Below, piece after piece: positions 53,629 through 60,365 of a stretch of DNA of 64,000 nucleotides. This DNA is from Marinibaculum pumilum (GTDB lineage: Bacteria; Pseudomonadota; Alphaproteobacteria; Ferrovibrionales; Ferrovibrionaceae): NCBI RefSeq assembly GCF_042646425.1, contig NZ_JBHRTR010000013.1, forward strand, positions 68,092-132,091, read 5' to 3'. Positions within the stretch are counted from its first letter, which is position 1; every line of letters starts with the position of its first letter. The notes beneath the pieces were generated by a model that saw nothing but the letters and a program-made list of their open reading frames with translations, did no database searches and was not told the origin of the DNA. Position numbers and translations under genes: made by a program.

Positions 53629-54558
53629 TCAGCGGCCGGCATGCCCAGGCTGTTCCGGGGCGAGCAGCCGTCCCAACGCGACCTCCAGCCGGGCCGGCCG
53701 GATGCCGAGCGCGGCGAGCCCGGGCAGGTCGGCCGAGGGCAGATTGTCCTGCCGCATCAGCGCCACCTGCGCCGGCGTGACCGGCGGCGTGGGCAGCAGG
53801 CGGCCGGTGGCGGCGAGCGCCTCCCAGAGCGGGAAGGGCAGCGGCAGCAGGAGCCGGCGGCGGCCGCTGGCCTGCGCCACCAGCCGGACGATGTCGCGGT
53901 AGTGCCAGGCGCGCGGCCCGGCGACCTCGTAGAGCGGTTCCGGCGGCGCAGCACGGCTCAGCAGTCGGCACGCCGCCCGTGCGACATCGTCGACATGCAC
54001 AGGCTGCAGGCGGCACCGGCCGTGGCCGAACAGCGGCATCACCGGCAGCCGGCGCACCAGCTGCACGAGCATGCCGAGGAAGGCATCGCCGTCGCCGAAC
54101 ATCACGCTGGGACGCAGGATCGCCGCATCGGGAAAGGCTTCGCGCACTGCGCGTTCGCCCTCGCCCCGGCAGCGGATATAGCTGTCCCGGGCGCCGCTGT
54201 CGGCGCCGATGCCGGAGACGTGCAGCAGCCGTGTCGCGCGGGCGTCGCGCACGGCCTCCGCCACCCGTCGCGCGCCGTCGACATGGATGTCCCGGAAGCG
54301 CGCGTCGCCGCCTTCGACATAGAGGCCGACGGCGTTGGCGACAGCGGTGCTGCCGACGACGGCGGCGCGAACCGACTCCCGGTCGCGCAGGTCGGCCTGC
54401 ACCCGCTGCAGGAAGGACGACTGCCCCGGCGGCGGCTCGAAGCGCTCCGGTCGCCGCGCGGCGATCCGCACCCGGATCTCCTGCCGCATCAGCGCGGCGG
54501 CGATGCGGCGGCCCAGGAAGCCGGTGCCGCCGAACAGGGTGACGATGTCACCCCTCAT
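53629..54558 (-). CDS. Complex I NDUFA9-like NAD(P)-binding protein (atypical SDR)
   Basis: A 309-residue atypical short-chain dehydrogenase-like protein, closest to the NDUFA9 accessory subunit of mitochondrial complex I. The nucleotide-binding loop is VTLFGGTGFLGRRIAAALMR at the start; LLHVSGIGADSGARDSYIRC replaces the usual catalytic YxxxK pattern, and AILRPSVMFGDGDAFLGML follows. A GGGAGG ribosome site stands 8 bases upstream. Bacterial homologues may stabilise or regulate complex I, but no nuo genes are in the window. It overlaps pcm by 11 bases. Confidence 0.92.
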   Translation of the reverse strand: MRGDIVTLFGGTGFLGRRIAAALMRQEIRVRIAARRPERFEPPPGQSSFLQRVQADLRDRESVRAAVVGSTAVANAVGLYVEGGDARFRDIHVDGARRVAEAVRDARATRLLHVSGIGADSGARDSYIRCRGEGERAVREAFPDAAILRPSVMFGDGDAFLGMLVQLVRRLPVMPLFGHGRCRLQPVHVDDVARAACRLLSRAAPPEPLYEVAGPRAWHYRDIVRLVAQASGRRRLLLPLPFPLWEALAATGRLLPTPPVTPAQVALMRQDNLPSADLPGLAALGIRPARLEVALGRLLAPEQPGHAGR

Positions 54559-55243
54559 CGTCGGCGCCTCCCGACATGTCGGGCCAGCCCTCCGCGCCGA
54601 TCAACGGCACGAAGCGGACAGCGGGATGCCGGTCTTCCTCAAGGCTGCCATCGGGCAGCCGGCGGGTCCTGACCAGCTGCTGTGCCGCGTCGGGCCCGAC
54701 CGGTGCGACCAGTCGGCCGCCGTCCGCAAGCTGGCGGATGAGGCTCTGCGGCATGCAAGGTGATCCGGCAGCAACCAGGATCGCATCGAACGGCGCCTCT
54801 TGCGGCCAGCCCAGGCTGCCGTCGCCGCAGCGGACGGCCACCTTGCCGACGCCGCTGCGGTCCAGGGCCGTGCGGGCCCGGGCGGCCAGCGCGGGAAGGC
54901 GCTCGACCGCCCAGACCTGACCGGTGATCCGCCCGTAGACCGCGGCCGCATAGCCGCAGCCGGCGCCGATCTCCAGTACCCGGTCGCCGGGGGAAAGCTC
55001 CGCCATCTGCGCCATCAGCGCCACGATGAACGGCTGCGAGATCGTCTGGCCATGGCCGATCGGCAGCGGCGTGTCGTGGTAGGCGCGGCCTGCCATGCCG
55101 GGATCGACGAAGGCCTCGCGGGGGACCTCTGTCATCGCCTGCAGGACCAGAGGGTCGGAAATCCCGCGCGTGACAAGCTGATCCCGCACCATCGTGGCGC
55201 GTTCCCTCGCCTGTTCGCCCTGTTCCGCCGGACCGGGCGGCAT
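54548..55243 (-). CDS. pcm: Protein-L-isoaspartate O-methyltransferase
   Basis: SAM-dependent repair enzyme that methylates isoaspartyl residues in aged proteins. The protein has the family segment GQTISQPFIVALMAQMAEL near residue 70 and the SAM motif VLEIGAGCGYAAAVYG near residue 95. The ATG at 55243 lies 6 bases after GGGGAG; an adjacent ATG at 55249 is too close to that site. The 3' end overlaps the NDUFA9-like gene. Confidence 0.95.
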   Translation of the reverse strand: MPPGPAEQGEQARERATMVRDQLVTRGISDPLVLQAMTEVPREAFVDPGMAGRAYHDTPLPIGHGQTISQPFIVALMAQMAELSPGDRVLEIGAGCGYAAAVYGRITGQVWAVERLPALAARARTALDRSGVGKVAVRCGDGSLGWPQEAPFDAILVAAGSPCMPQSLIRQLADGGRLVAPVGPDAAQQLVRTRRLPDGSLEEDRHPAVRFVPLIGAEGWPDMSGGADDEG

Positions 55244-55430
55244 GGCCATCTCCCCATGGTCGGTGCGTCGGTCCCCCGGACCGGAAGCGGCCGGACGGAC
55301 CCATTCGCAGAACGCGCGGGCCGCGGCAGCGTTCCGGGGCGCCGGCCGTTCGCCCCTCGCGGTGGCGGGGGGCGGGGGCTAGGCTTGGCCTTGCGGGGCG
55401 GGCACAGACAGGCGGGGAAGGATCGGTTCG

Positions 55431-55883
55431 ATGGCAAAGCAGGTGCGCACGGAGGCCTATATCGCGGCGCCGCCGCTGCGGGTGTGGGAAGTGCTGGCGG
55501 ATTTCGACGGCTATGCCGAATGGAACCCGCTGAACATACGCGCCAGCGGGAATGCCGCCCCGGGGGCGCGGATCCCGATCACCTTCCGTAATCCGGCCAG
55601 AGCGGGTTCCACCATCGATATGACCGTGACCATCACCGAATGCGAGCCCGGCAAGGCCCTGGCCTGGGTCGGCCGGATCCCGGTTATGTTCACCGGCCGC
55701 CATTTCTTCCGCCTGAGCCCGGAAGGCGAGGGGACGCGGCTGGAACATGGCGAGGACATGAGCGGGCTGATCCCGCTGACCTTCAGCCGGCGGACGATGT
55801 CGCATAGCTTCGGCCCCGCCTACGAGGCGGTGAATGCCGCGCTGGCGGACCGGGTCGCGGCGCTGGCTGCCGCCCGGGACTGA
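55431..55883 (+). CDS. SRPBCC family protein
   Basis: A 150-residue START/Bet v 1-like hydrophobic-pocket protein of the polyketide cyclase 2 group. It opens with RTEAYIAAPPLRVWEVLADF and has YAEWNPLNIRASGNAAPGAR, the common motif of this group. GGGGAAGGA precedes the ATG. The ligand is unknown. It ends 10 bases from the convergent ccrM. Confidence 0.88.
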   Translation: MAKQVRTEAYIAAPPLRVWEVLADFDGYAEWNPLNIRASGNAAPGARIPITFRNPARAGSTIDMTVTITECEPGKALAWVGRIPVMFTGRHFFRLSPEGEGTRLEHGEDMSGLIPLTFSRRTMSHSFGPAYEAVNAALADRVAALAAARD

Positions 55884-55893
55884 GGGTCGGCCC

Positions 55894-56997
55894 TCAGTTC
55901 ATCGTCGCGCGCAACTGCTGGCGAAAATGGTCGAGCGGCACGGCCTTGCCGCGTTCCTCGACATGCCAGAAGGCCCAGCCGTTGCAGCTCGGCGCGCCCA
56001 GCAGATGGGCGCCGACCTGGTGGATCGAGCCGGTGATGTCGGCCGCGACCAGGGTGCCGTCGGCGCGCACCCGCGCATGGTGGCGGCGGCGCTGGTCGGT
56101 CAGCACCGTCCCCGGCGGGATCAGCCCGCGCTCCACCAGCCAGCCGAACGGCACCCGGGGCGCGTCGCGGCGGGATTCGGTGGTGGCCACCGTATCCTCC
56201 GTCGCGGGCTCCACCGCCTCGATGCGGCGCTGCGCCAGCCGGGCATAGACCGGGTCCTGCTCGATGCCGATGAAGTGGCGCCGCAGACGGCGCGCCACGG
56301 CGCCGGTCGTGCCGGTGCCGAAGAACGGGTCCAGCACCACGTCGCCGGGCCGGGTCGAGGCGACCAGCACCCGGTGCAGCAGGGCCTCCGGCTTCTGGGT
56401 CGGATGCGCCTTGCTGCCGTCGATCTTCAGCCGCTCCCGGCCGGAGCAGATCGGGATCACCCAGTCGGAGCGCATCTGCAGGTCGTCGTTCATCGCCTTG
56501 GTGGCGGCATAGTTGAAGGTGTAGCGCTTGGCCGCGGCGCTCTTGGCGCACCAGACCAGGGTCTCGTGCGCATTGGTGAAGCGCTTGCCGCGGAAGTTCG
56601 GCATCGGGTTGGTCTTGCGCCAGACGATGTCGTTCAGGATCCAGAAGCCGATGTCCTGCAGGGTGGCGCCGACCCGGAAGATGTTGTGGTAGCTGCCGAT
56701 CACCCACAGGGTGCCGTCATCCTTCAGCACCCGCTGGGCCGCCTGCAGCCAGTCGCGGCTGAAGCCGTCATAGGCGGCAAAGGAATCGAAGCGGTCCCAG
56801 TCGTCGTCGACGCCGTCGACCCGGCTCTCGTTCGGGCGGCGCAGTTCGCCCTGCAGCTGCAGGTTGTAGGGCGGGTCCGCGAAGATCATGTCCACCGAGC
56901 CGGCCGGCAACGCATTCATCACCTCGATGCAGTCGCCTTCCAGAATCTCGTCCAGCGGCAGCGCCGGCGCGATCGGCGCGCTGGTTCGTTTCGCCAT
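55894..56997 (-). CDS. ccrM: CcrM-type adenine-specific DNA methyltransferase (GANTC)
   Basis: Cell-cycle regulated beta-class N6-adenine methyltransferase, expected to methylate GANTC. The 367-residue protein has motif IV (FADPPYNLQLQGELRRP) near residue 40, the SAM motif VLDPFFGTGTTGAVARRLRR near residue 225, and the typical CcrM C-terminal extension (HHARVRADGTLVAADITGSI, then GAPSCNGWAFWHVEERGK), which helps strand separation and DNA binding. The start at 56997 gives MAKRTSAPIAPALPLDEILE; an open frame upstream is not family-like. It neighbours rnhB, as in Caulobacter. No restriction gene is near, so it is an orphan regulator. Confidence 0.96.
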   Translation of the reverse strand: MAKRTSAPIAPALPLDEILEGDCIEVMNALPAGSVDMIFADPPYNLQLQGELRRPNESRVDGVDDDWDRFDSFAAYDGFSRDWLQAAQRVLKDDGTLWVIGSYHNIFRVGATLQDIGFWILNDIVWRKTNPMPNFRGKRFTNAHETLVWCAKSAAAKRYTFNYAATKAMNDDLQMRSDWVIPICSGRERLKIDGSKAHPTQKPEALLHRVLVASTRPGDVVLDPFFGTGTTGAVARRLRRHFIGIEQDPVYARLAQRRIEAVEPATEDTVATTESRRDAPRVPFGWLVERGLIPPGTVLTDQRRRHHARVRADGTLVAADITGSIHQVGAHLLGAPSCNGWAFWHVEERGKAVPLDHFRQQLRATMN

Positions 56998-57071
56998 GCC
57001 TGGGTTCCCCGGCCCCTCGGGCCATTCTGGCCTGCCCCGAGGGGGCCGGCACGTCGGTCCATTCCTGGAGC

Positions 57072-57144
57072 GAATCGTCTCCGGCCGGCTGGAATCGGTC
57101 AAGAATCTTTGCGGAATCAAGGTTTTAACGCAACATCTTGAGTC
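57072..57144 (-). promoter_or_regulatory. Cluster of five GANTC sites in the ccrM promoter region
   Basis: GAATC occurs at 57072-57076, 57092-57096, 57103-57107 and 57114-57118, and GAGTC at 57140-57144: five CcrM recognition sites in 73 bases, the nearest 75 bases before the ccrM start. On the minus strand a weak promoter, TTGACC (57102-57097), 17 bases, GACGAT (57079-57074), would place one site on the -10 box, one just inside the spacer and one next to the -35 box. TTAAC half-sites at 57125-57129 and 57159-57163 recall CtrA boxes but lack the 7-base spacing. Confidence 0.7.
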
Positions 57145-57281
57145 CGAAGGGGTTCCCCTTAACGGAACCTTGTATGCAGCGCTGTCCCGCCGCCGCGCCT
57201 TCGATGGCGCCGCCACGAGCGGAAACCGCGTTTTCCTGGTTCGTTCTTCCGGGGCCGCGTCAGGTGCGCCACTCCCCCGCC

Positions 57282-57794
57282 TCAGGGCAGGCTGCGGAAC
57301 ATGACCAGGGCGTCGACGAAGCCGCGTTCGGGATGGCGGAAGGCGCCCGGCAGCCGTCCGACGATGTCGAAACCCAGGTGCTGCCACAGCCGGACCGCGC
57401 GGTCGTTGGTGGCGACGACGAAGTTGAACTGCATCGCGCGGAAGCCACGATGGCGGGCATGGTCCAGCGAATGCCGGCACATCGTGCTGGCGATGCCGCG
57501 GCCGGTCGCGGCCGGCGCGGTGACATAGCCGCAATTGGCGACATGATCGCCGGCGCCGGGCTGGTTGGCCTTCATGTAGTAGGTGCCCAGCAGCTTGCCC
57601 TCGTCCTCCGCCACGAACACCTCGTGCGCCGGGCCCAGCCAGTAGTCCAGCGCCGCCTCTTCGGTGATGTCGCGGGGCAGGGGATAGCTGTCGCCGCTGG
57701 CGAAGACGGGCGCCAGCACCTGCCAGATCGCCGCCCGGTCGCCGTCGGACGCCGGACGGATGTTTACGCGGCTGTCGTCCGCTTTCCCGGCCAT
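57282..57794 (-). CDS. GNAT family N-acetyltransferase
   Basis: A 170-residue acetyltransferase. The fold is recognisable from NIRPASDGDRAAIWQVLAPV at the start, VAEDEGKLLGTYYMKANQPG, then GYVTAPAATGRGIASTMCRH with the acetyl-CoA loop (RGIAS) and NDRAVRLWQHLGFDIVGRLP. The start at 57794 has GGAGG upstream and lies 31 bases inside the end of rnhB, so the two are probably co-expressed. The substrate is unknown. Confidence 0.9.
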   Translation of the reverse strand: MAGKADDSRVNIRPASDGDRAAIWQVLAPVFASGDSYPLPRDITEEAALDYWLGPAHEVFVAEDEGKLLGTYYMKANQPGAGDHVANCGYVTAPAATGRGIASTMCRHSLDHARHRGFRAMQFNFVVATNDRAVRLWQHLGFDIVGRLPGAFRHPERGFVDALVMFRSLP

Positions 57795-58456
57795 GTCCTG
57801 TCCTCCAGCCCGGAAGCCGGGGGCATCCGGTATCTCGGCTCTGTCGCCTCTCCCGCCATCAGGGCCGCTACCGGGGCGAACCTGAGACGGTGATGCGGGG
57901 TCGTGCCCAGGCGTTTCAGCGCGTCGAGATGTTCGGCGGTGCCGTAGCCGGCATTGGTCTCCCAGCCATAGCCGGGATAGCGCAGGCCCAGCTGCCGCAT
58001 CGTCCGGTCGCGGGCAACCTTCGCCACGATGGCTGCGGCAGATATCGCGGGTGCCAGGGCATCGCCCTTCACCAGCGCGGTGGCAGGGCAGGGCAGGCGG
58101 CCGGGCAGGCGATTGCCGTCGATCAGGATATGACGCGGGACCAGCGGCAGGCGGGCCACTGCCCGCTCCATGGCAAGCATGCTGGCATGCAGGATGTTGC
58201 GGTGCTCGATCTCCAGCAGGCTGGCGGCGCCGAGGGCGATGATCCATTTGGCCCGGATCTCTCCCGCCAGCTCGTCGCGCTGCGCCGCGTTCAGGACCTT
58301 GCTGTCCGCCAGGCCGGCGATCGGCTGGCGCGGGTCGGGCAGCACGGCCGCGGCGACCACAGGCCCGGCCAGCGGGCCGCGGCCGACCTCGTCGACGCCG
58401 CAGATCCCTTCCTGCGGGCTGTCGAAGACGATTTCCAGGTCGAACAGGGTGCGCAT
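57764..58456 (-). CDS. rnhB: Ribonuclease HII
   Basis: Nuclease that removes single ribonucleotides and RNA primers from DNA, 230 residues. The catalytic acidic pair is in GVDEVGRGPLAGPVVAAAV; LADSKVLNAAQRDELA and ALVKGDALAPAISAAAIVAK contain the other active-site positions, and YGWETNAGYGTAEHLDAL closes the core. The ATG at 58456 has GGAG 4 bases upstream; a GTG at 58477 is less likely. The last 40 residues are not conserved. Confidence 0.96.
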   Translation of the reverse strand: MRTLFDLEIVFDSPQEGICGVDEVGRGPLAGPVVAAAVLPDPRQPIAGLADSKVLNAAQRDELAGEIRAKWIIALGAASLLEIEHRNILHASMLAMERAVARLPLVPRHILIDGNRLPGRLPCPATALVKGDALAPAISAAAIVAKVARDRTMRQLGLRYPGYGWETNAGYGTAEHLDALKRLGTTPHHRLRFAPVAALMAGEATEPRYRMPPASGLEDRTWPGKRTTAA

Positions 58457-58536
58457 GGTGCTCCGTCGGCGTCGCACTGCAGCCAGTCTGTCGCTGCCGG
58501 AACCGCATGCCGTCAGCAGGACAGGGATTGCACCCG

Positions 58537-59685
58537 TTATCGCGCCAGGCCGGCGAAGAAGTCCAGTTGGCCGGACCTGTCCGCCTGCGGCGGCGGCCTG
58601 AAGCGGCCCGTGTCGAGCCGTCGCGGCACCTCGCGGAAGCCCAGGCGGGCCTTTGCCAGCTCGAATCGGCGGGCCAGGGCCTGCGCGATCGGCCCGGTGC
58701 CGGTCATCCGGCTGCCGAAGGTCGCGTCATAGTCGCGGCCGCCCCGCATCTGTCGCAGCAGGGTCATCACCCGGCGGGCATGATTCGGCCGGTTTTCCGC
58801 CAGCCATTCCGCCCACAGGTCCTTGATCTCCAGCGGCAGCCGCAGCGCGATATAGCCGGCCTCGTCGGCGCCGGCCTCCCGCGCCGCCTTCAGGATCGCC
58901 TCCATCTCGTGGTCGGTCAGTCCGGGGATTGTCGGCGCCACCATCACGCCGACCGGCACGCCGGCCTGCGCCAGCGCCGCGATCGCTTCCAGCCGCCGCG
59001 GCGGGGTTGCCGCCCGCGGTTCCATCGTCCGGGCCAGGCCGCGGTCCAGGGTGGTCACCGAGAGATAGACCTTGACCAGGTCCTGCCGCGCCATCTCCGC
59101 CAGGAGGTCGATGTCGCGGGTCACCAGCGCGCTTTTCGTCACGATCCCCAGCGGATGCCGGAAGCGGGCCAGGACCTCCAGGATGCTGCGGGTCAGGCGC
59201 ATCTCCCGCTCCACCGGCTGGTAGGGATCGGTGTTGGTGCCCATCGCCATCACCCGGCAGGCGTAGCGGGGGTGCCGCAACTCCTTTTCCAGCAGGCTGG
59301 CCGCCTCCGGCTTGGCGAACAGCCGGCTCTCGAAGTCCAGGCCGGGGGAGAGGCCGAGCCAGGCATGGGTGGGCCGGGCGAAGCAGTAGATGCAGCCATG
59401 CTCGCAGCCGCGGTAGGGGTTGATCGAGCGGTCGAAGTTCAGGTCGGGGGACTGGTTGCGGGCGATGATCGTCCGGCTGGAATCGATGCCGACCCGGGTC
59501 CGCAGCGGCGGCGGGCCATCGTTCTCCGGCAGCCGGTCGCCGCCGTCTTCGGGACTCCGGTCCTGGTCGCCCCAGCCGTCGTCGACCAGCACCCGCTCCT
59601 CCGCCTCGTAGCGGCCGCTGGCATTGCTGGCGGCGCCGCGGCCGCGGCGCTGCGCCTTCATCACATGGGTGCCGATCTCGCTCAT
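58537..59685 (-). CDS. PA0069-type radical SAM protein (SplB-related)
   Basis: A 382-residue radical SAM enzyme related to spore photoproduct lyase. The 4Fe-4S motif is CEHGCIYC near residue 94, in the order CxxxCxxC, preceded by NQSPDLNFDRSINPYRG. TDPYQPVEREMRLTRSILEV and VMVAPTIPGLTDHEMEAIL are standard for the family. The natural substrate is unknown. A perfect LexA-type box lies 24 bases upstream of the start, so DNA-damage control is likely, which fits a DNA-repair role. Confidence 0.93.
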   Translation of the reverse strand: MSEIGTHVMKAQRRGRGAASNASGRYEAEERVLVDDGWGDQDRSPEDGGDRLPENDGPPPLRTRVGIDSSRTIIARNQSPDLNFDRSINPYRGCEHGCIYCFARPTHAWLGLSPGLDFESRLFAKPEAASLLEKELRHPRYACRVMAMGTNTDPYQPVEREMRLTRSILEVLARFRHPLGIVTKSALVTRDIDLLAEMARQDLVKVYLSVTTLDRGLARTMEPRAATPPRRLEAIAALAQAGVPVGVMVAPTIPGLTDHEMEAILKAAREAGADEAGYIALRLPLEIKDLWAEWLAENRPNHARRVMTLLRQMRGGRDYDATFGSRMTGTGPIAQALARRFELAKARLGFREVPRRLDTGRFRPPPQADRSGQLDFFAGLAR

Positions 59686-59708
59686 GCAGCCAGTGTACCG
59701 CAGAGCGA

Positions 59709-59723
59709 GAACATTTCAAGAAC
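59709..59723 (-). promoter_or_regulatory. Alphaproteobacterial LexA (SOS) box upstream of the radical SAM gene
   Basis: On the minus strand the sequence reads GTTC, TTGAAAT, GTTC: the direct repeat GTTC-N7-GTTC that LexA binds in Alphaproteobacteria. It ends 24 bases before the start codon, within the short gap after moaB, where a bound repressor would block transcription. Confidence 0.72.
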
Positions 59724-59753
59724 AAACGGCCACAGCCTGCGTTTCGCCAGTGG

Positions 59754-60365
59754 CTATTTGCGGCGCTGATGCTCCTCCAGCCGCGGCAGCAGCTCCACGA
59801 AGTTGCAGGGCTTGTGCCGGTAGTCCAGCTGGTCCTTCAGGATCATGTCCCAGCCGTCCTTGCAGGCGCCGGTGGAGCCGGGCAGGGCGAACAGGTAGGT
59901 GCCGCCGGCGACGCCTGCGGTCGCCCGCGACTGCACCGTGGAGGTGCCGATCTTCTGGTAGCTGAGCATCCGGAACAGCTCGCCGAAGCCCGCGATCTCC
60001 TTCTCCCAGACCGCGGCAAAGGCCTCCGGTGTGACATCGCGCCCGGTCACGCCGGTGCCGCCGGTGGCGATCACGATGTCGATCCCCGGATCCGCGATCC
60101 AGCGCCGCAGCTGAGCCTCCAGCCCGGGCTGGTCGTCGGGCAGGATCCGGCGGTCCGCCAGCCGGTGGCCGGCTTCGGTCAGCCGCCCCACCAGGGTGGC
60201 GCCGGAGGTGTCGGTCTCCTCCGTCCGGCTGTCCGATACCGTCAGGACGGCAATGTTGCAGGGAATGAACGGCCGTTCGGCCTGGCCGGCGGCGGCGCCC
60301 ACCGCCGCGGCCGTCGTGCCGCCCGGATTGTCACCCCTGGCGGCGCCTTTCGCATCATCCGGCAT
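59754..60365 (-). CDS. moaB: Molybdenum cofactor biosynthesis protein MoaB
   Basis: MogA/MoaB-type protein that handles molybdopterin (adenylation) in cofactor synthesis. The 203-residue protein has an Ala-rich N-terminal tail and the family core: IAVLTVSDSRTEETDTSG, VIATGGTGVTGRDVTPEAFA and YLFALPGSTGACKDGWDMIL. The start overlaps the lytic transglycosylase gene by 11 bases. Confidence 0.94.
   Translation of the reverse strand: MPDDAKGAARGDNPGGTTAAAVGAAAGQAERPFIPCNIAVLTVSDSRTEETDTSGATLVGRLTEAGHRLADRRILPDDQPGLEAQLRRWIADPGIDIVIATGGTGVTGRDVTPEAFAAVWEKEIAGFGELFRMLSYQKIGTSTVQSRATAGVAGGTYLFALPGSTGACKDGWDMILKDQLDYRHKPCNFVELLPRLEEHQRRK

Noticed and set aside
57125..57163. TTAAC half-sites near ccrM considered as a CtrA box.
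   Set aside because: The consensus needs TTAA-N7-TTAA; the two TTAA cores here are 34 bases apart from start to start, so only half-sites can be claimed.
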